Part shown: piece after piece, positions 57,261 to 64,000 of the stretch
Layout of the letters: the number at the start of each line of letters is the position of its first letter
Position numbering within the stretch: position 1 is the stretch's first letter
Assembly (NCBI GenBank): GCA_018287875.1
Contig: JAGVVL010000015.1
Coordinates: forward strand, 2,356,001-2,420,000
Source: Nigrospora sphaerica
Taxonomy: Eukaryota > Ascomycota > Sordariomycetes > Amphisphaeriales > Apiosporaceae
Direction: 5' to 3'
DNA length: 64,000 nucleotides
The notes under the pieces: generated by a model
What the model was told of the DNA's origin: nothing
Databases searched by the model: none
The model's input: the letters and a program-made list of their open reading frames with translations, nothing else
Translations under genes and position numbers: made by a program

Positions 57261-58079
57261 ATGCCGTTCCAACCTGGCGATACTGGCTGTGCCCTGGCCG
57301 AAGCCGTCAATACGTCCACCAGGCAACTCCACACCAAATTGAACAAAGCCGTCATATATCGCCTCTCGCTGGCCATACCGCCGCAAGCGGCAGACCCCTC
57401 CAGCTACGCCTCGGGTCTCCTGCACATCGCCCCCATATACGACACCTTCGAGAGGCTCTGGCGCAGGGTGCTTGATAACTCCCCGCTGGAGAATCCGCGA
57501 GTGTCCACGGTTCTCCGGAACGTCCACACGGCAGAGCTGGAGCGCACCACGGCCCTACGGGAGGACATCCAGACGCTGTCGGGATGGTCGCCAGCCGTGC
57601 TCGAGGAGCAACTGCGGGCGGCTCGTCGATACCCCGTCCTCGCAGCCTTCTTGGCGCACATGGAGGAGTCTGTCGCAGCGCGGCCGCATGTCCTGCTGGC
57701 CTACGCCTGGGTCTTCTACATGGCGCTGTTCAGTGGGGGTCGCTTCATCCGCGCGGCTCTGGCGCACGTCCCGGCGTCGGCCTGGGGGACCAAGCCGCAG
57801 AAGGGCCGGCTGCCGCTGGCCTTCTTCACTTTCGAGACACTCCAGGACGGCGATGAGATCAAGTTATCGTTCAAGCAGCGCTTCGCGGAAGCATCGCACA
57901 ATCTGCAGCCCCAGGAGGAGTCAGACGTGGTCGAAGAAGCCCGCCGTATCTTCGAGTTCATGATCGACATCGTCGCCGAGCTCGATGGCATCTGCAATAA
58001 GGAGCCCGCCGGCGCCAAGGCGAGTGAGAGCCTCATGGGCCGCGTGGGCCGCATGCTGGGTCTGGGCAGCGGGGCCTAG
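57261..58079 (+). CDS. Heme oxygenase-like protein
   Basis: Predicted haem-degrading monooxygenase (haem to biliverdin, CO and iron). It is a single exon of 272 residues starting MPFQPGDTGC. The helix with the proximal haem ligand is recognisable as STRQLHTKLNKAV (His24). The distal helix carries AYAWVFYMALFSGGRFI, matching the glycine-kinked YxxYxxxxSGG block of the family. The length matches fungal heme oxygenases. No C-terminal membrane anchor is visible (the end is MLGLGSGA), unlike yeast Hmx1, so a soluble enzyme is likely. The ATG is 17 bases after a good acceptor sequence, so the mRNA may have a spliced leader. It is convergent with the SGNH esterase gene. Biological role (iron recovery or biliverdin for phytochrome) cannot be decided here. 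Confidence 0.9.
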   Translation: MPFQPGDTGCALAEAVNTSTRQLHTKLNKAVIYRLSLAIPPQAADPSSYASGLLHIAPIYDTFERLWRRVLDNSPLENPRVSTVLRNVHTAELERTTALREDIQTLSGWSPAVLEEQLRAARRYPVLAAFLAHMEESVAARPHVLLAYAWVFYMALFSGGRFIRAALAHVPASAWGTKPQKGRLPLAFFTFETLQDGDEIKLSFKQRFAEASHNLQPQEESDVVEEARRIFEFMIDIVAELDGICNKEPAGAKASESLMGRVGRMLGLGSGA

Positions 58080-59515
58080 AAGGCGTTACAGACAGAGCGT
58101 ATTCCGGGCAAGTCATCTGCCCGGACGGCAGCGAAGGCGGATTCGGCGCCAACGATTGTTTACTGAGCACATGAACCTAGGCGAAGGCGTTGGCGGAGTT
58201 GGCACAGGAGTTCGACAGTCCCCTACTGTCCATATGCATTCGGGACCTTCCAAGCATAGCAAGTCTGAATTTTAAATAGTCGATTCTTGATATAATCCTG
58301 GCCCCAGGGTTCAGCTATCCCTTTCCTATATGCCAGGTATGTTTGTAACACCTCTACGAACTGGGAAACGACCCGCGTACGGTTCTCATCCAGGTCAACA
58401 ACGCCCACTAAGTACTGTATAGTTCATGTTTTGTCTCACGTAGCACCCCGTGGACTTGGGGGCAGTTTGATGTTGCTCACTCAGCAAAGGGCCAACCGGC
58501 ATTCATACCCAGCGGCCGGCTCAGCTCGGGCGCAGAAATGAGCACGCGGGCCCAAAAGCAAGCACACGCGCCTCCCACCGTTCCTGACGGGCACCCGCGG
58601 GGCCCACCGACGGGGGATAAGGCAGGATCCGGATCCCTGCCGACCTTTCTGCGGCCCGAAATCACGGGGAGGCCGCCTGCGGTTTTACGTACCGTAGGCG
58701 GCGACGCAGCCCAGTGACCCGAAAACCGGCATGCGTCCCCCACCCCCGCCCGCCACCCTTGCCCGCCTGCCGACATCCTTATGCGGCCCCCGAGAGGTCT
58801 CGAGGCGTGTCCTGCTGTCTCTCCATTGGGTCATCCCGACCGCCAGGTGCCCGCCCCTCTGGAACGTGAAGGAGCCAAGAGGAGTTGTGGCGCCTTCAGG
58901 GCCGCTCTAATCACAAAAAGACACCAAGCACCAAGAAGCTCGAGTAGAGGTCACTGTGCATATATATGCGGATCGGCGCCGCCAAACGAAGTAACCAAAA
59001 AGCCAAGGGTATAATGTGGAGACAGAAGTGAGTACGCAGAAGTGCATCAAGCCCATTACCGGGTGTCCTCGAACCGAAGGAAACGAAGAGATAATCAGCG
59101 GGAGGACCCATCACGCGGTGCCCAGAGCCGCCGGGGAGAAGGCAAACGACCACCACCCCCCAACAAACCATTCAATGACCCAGCCGGCCGGTGCATGCGC
59201 GCGCTGACGTAGGGTACGCCGTCAGTGAGGGCGGCTTACTCGCCCCCGGTGTATGGAGGTGGCCCGTCTTCGTCACCATACATACTATGCAGCACGGGAC
59301 CGCGAACAGGCGGCGCCTATCCGTACCACAAGGGGCCAAGGCGCCGGGCCACTGCAGCGTATGACATCAGAAGGCCCCACGGGGGTCCAGGGACCGAACG
59401 GTTCGGTCGCACGACTGCGACGAATCGTGGCCCGCCCCCGTGGTCGTCCACAGGCGTCATACGCGCCTATCCCAGCTGGCGGGGGGGGGGGGGGGGCGGG
59501 GGCTGTTTGGGTGTT
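58080..59515. other. Convergent intergenic region
   Basis: Between the heme oxygenase and SGNH-esterase stop codons. A minus-strand frame at about 58223-58424 has some protein character (RVVSQFVEVLQTYLAYRKGI) but no ATG and only about 66 codons. There is a run of 16 Gs at 59481-59496 just beyond the esterase stop. No gene called. Confidence 0.4.
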
Positions 59516-62500
59516 CTACAAGCGCCGGAACCGCAACGCCTTCCGGCGGTTGTTGCCGTACGGCGGAAGCTGGGGGTTGCCGATGGCCCCATCGTCGCCG
59601 CCGCCACCGTTGCCGCCGGGACACTCGTTGAACCAAGTGTATGCCTAGGAGCCTGGTCAGTCATCACGTCACGACAAAGTAGCCAAAAGGGGAGGGGGCG
59701 GTGCGCCGGCCACCGACGTACCCGGTTCGTGATGGGCAGCACCTGAACGAAATCGGCGCGGCCCAGACCCCCGAGGTTGGCAAAGTTCATGTTGAGGCCG
59801 CGCTCGCCGACCGAGTTGTACAGCACGCCGCGCTTCTCCCAGGTGAAGGCGCTGCCGCCGGCGGGGATGCGTCCCTTGTTCTTGAGCACCGTCGCCGCGC
59901 CGTTGTACTTGTTGAGCCAGATCATGTCGGCCTTGCCGCCCTTCTCCACGTCGGCGAAGCGGATGTTGGCCCGGTCCCACCCCTCGGCGAACTTGATCTG
60001 CCCCACGTTCTCCATGCCGCCGGCCTTGTTGAGCGCGCCCGTGACGCGGCCGTCTTTCTCGAGGCAGAGATAGTCGGCACGGCCGTCGCCGCTACGGTGG
60101 GCACGCGGGTTAGCGAGGATCGACTCCACGAGTATGAGGGTCAAGCTCTGCTCCGACTTACTCGATATCGGCCAATCTCAGCCCGCGGTCAAATATGTTG
60201 ACACCCCAACCCTCGCTGCACTGCGCCGGGCCGTTCACCCTGCCCACGTAAGGGAAGGAGAAGCGGCCCGTCTGGGGGTTGTACTCGTTGCGCCACATCT
60301 CGAGATCGCCCGTGGCCTGGTTCTGGGACAAGATGTCGCACTTGCCATCCCCATCCCAGTCAGCTAGGTGGATGGAGCGACGGTTCCGTTGGATGTTGAA
60401 AAGGTTGGGAAGGCCCTCCTGCCAGTTGGGTGGGTTGTGCGTGTTTATTCTCAGCTCAGCCTGCGGCATCCTCGGTTAGTTCAGGCACCGACAGGGGAGC
60501 AGAGTCGGCGACCAAGCGAAAACTCACCTTGTCACCGCCGGACCAAACCCAGATGTAATCGTCGCTGCCGCTGCCAGTCATGTCGCAATAAAAGGTGCCG
60601 TCCCCTTTCATGCGCTGGCCGCCGTCGCCGATGTTCTCGTACACCACGACTTCGATGTTGTTGCCCGCGGGCTTCAGCCAGATGTAATCCAGGCGACCTG
60701 AGCCAAAGACGCGGCCGAACCGGATCTGGGCTCCGGCGCCGGCGACTCCCATACCGTTGTGTGTCCGGCCCACTTCCAACCAGTAGGGCTTGATGCCTAG
60801 CCCGAAACCGCGTTGGTTGATGACGGTATCGACCTCGCCCCGGTCACCAATATACATCCAGTCGGCTCGCCAGTCGCCGTTGATGTCGCCGAGTCTTACC
60901 ATATACTTGTTGGCCGTGCCGCGGCCAGGCAGGACAACGTCACCTCCGGTGTTCTCCGACATGAAGCCCTGCCAGTACGCCACCGTGTCGCCCATGCCGC
61001 CATTGCGCCAGCAGCGGATGTCGCCGTTGTTCTCCTGCACGCAGTAGTCGGCCCGCCCGTCACCGTCGACGTCGGCGACCAGAACATCCCCTGGCCCCTT
61101 GCCACCGGGCGCTCCGATGACCTCGCCAATGGACTCGAAGCGCGGCGGCTGCCCACCCCGGTTGATGGCTACCGACGCCTGGCCCCGGTCGCCGATGCAC
61201 CAGAAATCATCAAGGCCGTCGTTGTTCAGGTCGGCAAAGATGTGTTTCACGTTGCCGTTGCAGGCGGGGACCGAGAAGCCCGTCCACGAATTCTGGAACC
61301 GGCCCCCGACGTTGAGCAAGTACGAGTACCTGTGCGAGCCGTCGCCCTGCCTCTCTATCCTGACCAGCTCGTCCACCTCGCCACCGCGGCCAGCACCACC
61401 GGCATTGACGAGCTGGGCGATGACGTAAGTGTTGGACTGAGAGTTGGGAACAGTGGCCATGGTGCCTCGGGGGACGGACTCGTGCTTGTAGTTTCCATTG
61501 GCATAGCCCGTCTCTAGCTGGGTTTGCACAGGGCCACGGCCCTGGTCCGCCCGTTTGGCGCAGGTTGAGGGCTCTCCGCTGACCTCACGGGCGTCATCGA
61601 CAGACCCGTCGGGAGCTTGCAAAGTCCGCTCCGCCGCCTTGAAAGCGTCCCACCACACAGATGCCATCTTTTTATAGCCGCCGTTGTTGGGGTGGATGCC
61701 TGTTAGGTGTCAGCCATGGACGCACTACACGACGGCGGCTTCGGTCAAGTGGACAGCCTCGGCCGGCGTATAGGGGCTTGCCATGTTCGCTGGACGTACC
61801 ATCTGAGTCGATGTCGCTCCTCGTAAGGAAAGCGTGCATATCGGCGAGAAAAATCCTCTTGCCGCTATAGGAAGACACGAGCGACCTGTACTGCGCGTTG
61901 ACCGACTGAGCGCACCTCTCGTTGTCGTCGTTCAGACTGGGAACTAGCGTGGAGAGGAGAACGGTGGTACCGGGGATCTCGGCGAACAGATAGTCGACCA
62001 GCCGCCTAAGGCGGGCGCCGGCGTTGCCCGTATCCAGGTTCCGGATGCAGTCATTGGTGCCGACATTGATCATGACCAGGTTGGGATGCAGGCCGATGCT
62101 GCGTCTGGCCGCGTCGTAGACCTCATCGATGATCCATCCCGGGTGGCCTTCGTTGTCCTGGGGGGTGTCAGCGCGGCGGCTTCTTCTCGGCCGGGGGAAG
62201 AGCAAGAACAGTACGGACCCTATCGTTCATGGTGCCGTCCTGCTTGGATCCGACCATATTGACCTTCCAGCCGTTGAAGCGGAGCTGGTCCCGGAAATAC
62301 TTGCGGTAGCCGTTGCCGTCGGTCGAGGCCACGCCCTGGGTAATGGAGGCACCGAGGGGCATGGCCCGGATGAAGAAATCAGCCGCGAGCCGGGCCGAGT
62401 CGCTGAAAGTCGGCGCGCCGAATATTTTCATGGACTTGGGCGTGCCCTCGACAGTGCCCGGCTCCACGACATCGGGCGCATACTCGGCGCCCCACGGGGA

Positions 62501-62590
62501 GGGCGCGTCGACGCCTTTGGCGTGTGTGTTGCCAAGGAGAGCTGTGGTGGCGACCAAGACTCTCGTGAGCGTTGCGAGAGAGAAAGCCAT
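59516..62590 (-). CDS. Secreted SGNH-hydrolase esterase fused to FG-GAP/VCBS propeller repeats
   Basis: Extracellular two-part protein of about 899 residues. Exons 62590-62219, 62157-61800, 61699-60528, 60460-60162, 60091-59722 and 59644-59516 join in frame. The start is chosen for its signal peptide (MAFSLATLTRVLVATTALLG), although an in-frame ATG lies upstream at 62701. The SGNH domain has block I MPLGASITQG with nucleophile Ser82, GTND with Asn159, and DGIHPNNGGY, recreated across intron 2, giving Asp243 and His246. From about residue 320 on there are repeated Asp-rich VCBS/FG-GAP loops (ADLNNDGLDDF, ADVDGDGRADY, GDINGDWRADW, ADWDGDGKCDI, ADIDGDGRADY), a likely calcium-binding beta-propeller for glycan or surface binding. 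The tail ends AYTWFNECPGG plus a Gly/Arg-rich stretch. A carbohydrate esterase role is inferred. Confidence 0.92.
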
Positions 62591-64000
62591 GGTTGCGCGC
62601 AAGCTGGCAAGCCAAGGAGGGGGTCTTGAAGAGCAGTGAGCACGTGAACTGTCTGGCTCCTGGACTGAGGTCAACAACCAGCGAGCACAGGCATGATCCA
62701 TGGATCTTATAAGTGCTCGTGGGTTTTATTTTCTTCTCTTCCATACACCCTTCCCCCCTGGTCCCCAAAGCGTTGGTGCCCCAGCCGACGTACCCAGGTC
62801 GCCCATACACGAGGTGCTGGATAGGATGATGGACAGGGGTGAGGGCGATGGACTGGGGGATGGCTATCAGTCGGCGTCAAGATCCGGGATTGACCCGCAG
62901 CAGCCATTCGCATGGGGTGGATATCTCTCATTTCAGGACATATAGAAACCCAGGTATGCAGAGGACTATTCCCTGCCCTCTTGCATACGGCGCAGGCAAG
63001 GACGCGGGTGCTGCGTATAGCGCGTGTGGCCCAATAGTCATGCTCCAGTATACGGGCGGTTCTGCACAGTGATATTGCACCCGTGCGAGGCCGAACCAGT
63101 AACGGCCGTCCGCCGGTCCGCCATGATCTGATCATCCCATCATGTCGGGGTCACCCGTTTCGCTACACATGATTCGTACCGTGTTTTCCTATGCCAAAGC
63201 AGAGGTTCCTTGTGCCGGCGGGTTGTGTTGCTGTGTTTTTCCCCTTTTTCGTTGACGATGTGGTATGGCAGCGTTGTAATGTGCCTGTGTCGCAGGGGGG
63301 GCGATCCCACAAGCGCTCATTTCTGCCCAGGGCTTTCGGGACAAGCAAGTGCATCTTAGGGCAAGAGGCATGGAGCTACATCCGCAGGGGAAGGGATCTT
63401 TCGGGATGGCGCCCTGTGACCAAGAATAGAATAAGCGTGGAGGCGGACCAGTTCGGTCTTTCTGTCCCATCACGCGCACGAGAGGCGCCCGCTTCTTTAC
63501 TGCGACCCGCCGGCACAGACGGCTTCTTGAGTGGCCGACGGCGACGAGTATTACGGCCCTGTGCCTCGTTTTGGTGCAAGCCAAGAGGCCACTGTCCGGG
63601 TTGCGCTGCTTACCTTACTGTTATGGAGCCAATGGGTGGGCGGTTTGTTACGAGCTTACCTTTCCTCTGCCTGATCCTGGAGGGACATGATAGGAACAGA
63701 CGGATTTTCTCACCGGAAGGGGGGGCGAGCCGGGGTGGATTGGCAGGCACAGGTGGGGGAGGGTCCTGGGGTCTCCATTTCCAGGATCTGGCCCTCCTCA
63801 TTGGCCCATGGATGGGAAAAGTACTAGTCCGTAGGGGTAAGTTTGGGCTACTCCACGAGGTCTCGACCCATTTTCTTATCCACTCTCCCACACACTGAAT
63901 TTATTGCTGTATTTAGTATGGTGAGGTGGATAAGGTGGGATGGAGCGGTACTTCTTGGCCCCGCCCTTTTTAAGGGCACACACTTCGTATGTACTAGAAC
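62591..64000. other. Promoter of the SGNH esterase gene and right edge of the window
   Basis: A palindromic TATA-like CTTATAAG at 62706-62713 lies about 117 bases upstream of the esterase start codon and is its likely TATA box. Beyond it a plus-strand frame at 63191-63898 is open for 235 codons from an ATG but has no recognisable domain, and the minus strand is similarly open, so I do not call it a gene. Confidence 0.4.

Noticed and set aside
58223..58424. Minus-strand 66-codon frame with helical-looking sequence
   Set aside because: No ATG, bounded by stops, no splice partner found; kept only as a possible relic.
59225..60201. Plus-strand frames over the esterase 3' part
   Set aside because: Antisense shadows of the FG-GAP repeat exons.
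63191..63898. 235-codon plus-strand open frame from an ATG near the right edge
   Set aside because: No domain, signal or compositional sign of protein; the opposite strand is open as well, as expected of GC-rich DNA.

Overview
The window reads as a GC-rich euchromatic contig of a filamentous ascomycete (Pezizomycotina, most likely a Sordariomycete). The reasons are many short GT..AG introns (about 48-120 bp), CTAAC-type branch points just upstream of acceptors, CT-rich leaders, gene families typical of this group, and one transposon relic whose lesions look like repeat-induced point mutation (RIP). I found no tRNA, rRNA, CRISPR or bacterial-type operon. Gene models were built by hand from reading frames and splice signals. 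Exon edges that join conserved blocks in frame are solid; untranslated regions and some start codons are not.

Left third (1-26 kb). Vac8-type armadillo protein (minus, 6 exons) and the SNF4/AMPK-gamma CBS protein (plus, 4 exons) diverge across 3.4 kb. A RhoGAP protein of about 1410 residues follows. Next comes a stretch (13.1-15.1 kb, minus) holding a frame-shifted pepsin-family aspartic protease relic and a second decayed, unidentified coding sequence. After it are an intronless FNR/P450-reductase-like flavoprotein lacking the flavodoxin half, a nitroreductase-like gene (Hbn1/Frm2 family) with a CA-satellite in intron 2, and a Dcr2-type metallophosphatase (minus).

Middle (27-44 kb). This is the accessory part: a small orphan gene, a 1.40-kb Tc1/mariner element with recognisable inverted repeats and TA target duplication that interrupts a small open reading frame, an orphan cytochrome P450 of the ent-kaurene-oxidase-like type, a SAP-domain Tho1 homologue, then almost 8 kb with no gene I can support.

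Right third (43.6-64 kb). A 1580-residue protein with a disordered, repeat-bearing N-terminus and a C-terminal methyltransferase-like domain; a COMT-type O-methyltransferase with a TATA box and a CCG-N7-CGG palindrome; a THI74/SLC35F-type drug/metabolite transporter; a heme oxygenase; and a secreted SGNH esterase fused to FG-GAP/VCBS propeller repeats (minus, 6 exons).

Most genes are independent housekeeping or signalling genes (vacuole inheritance, glucose signalling, Rho signalling, mRNP export, unfolded-protein or cell-cycle phosphatase). The P450, O-methyltransferase, transporter and esterase are of kinds used in secondary metabolism or secretion, but no PKS, NRPS or terpene synthase core gene is visible, so I do not call a cluster.
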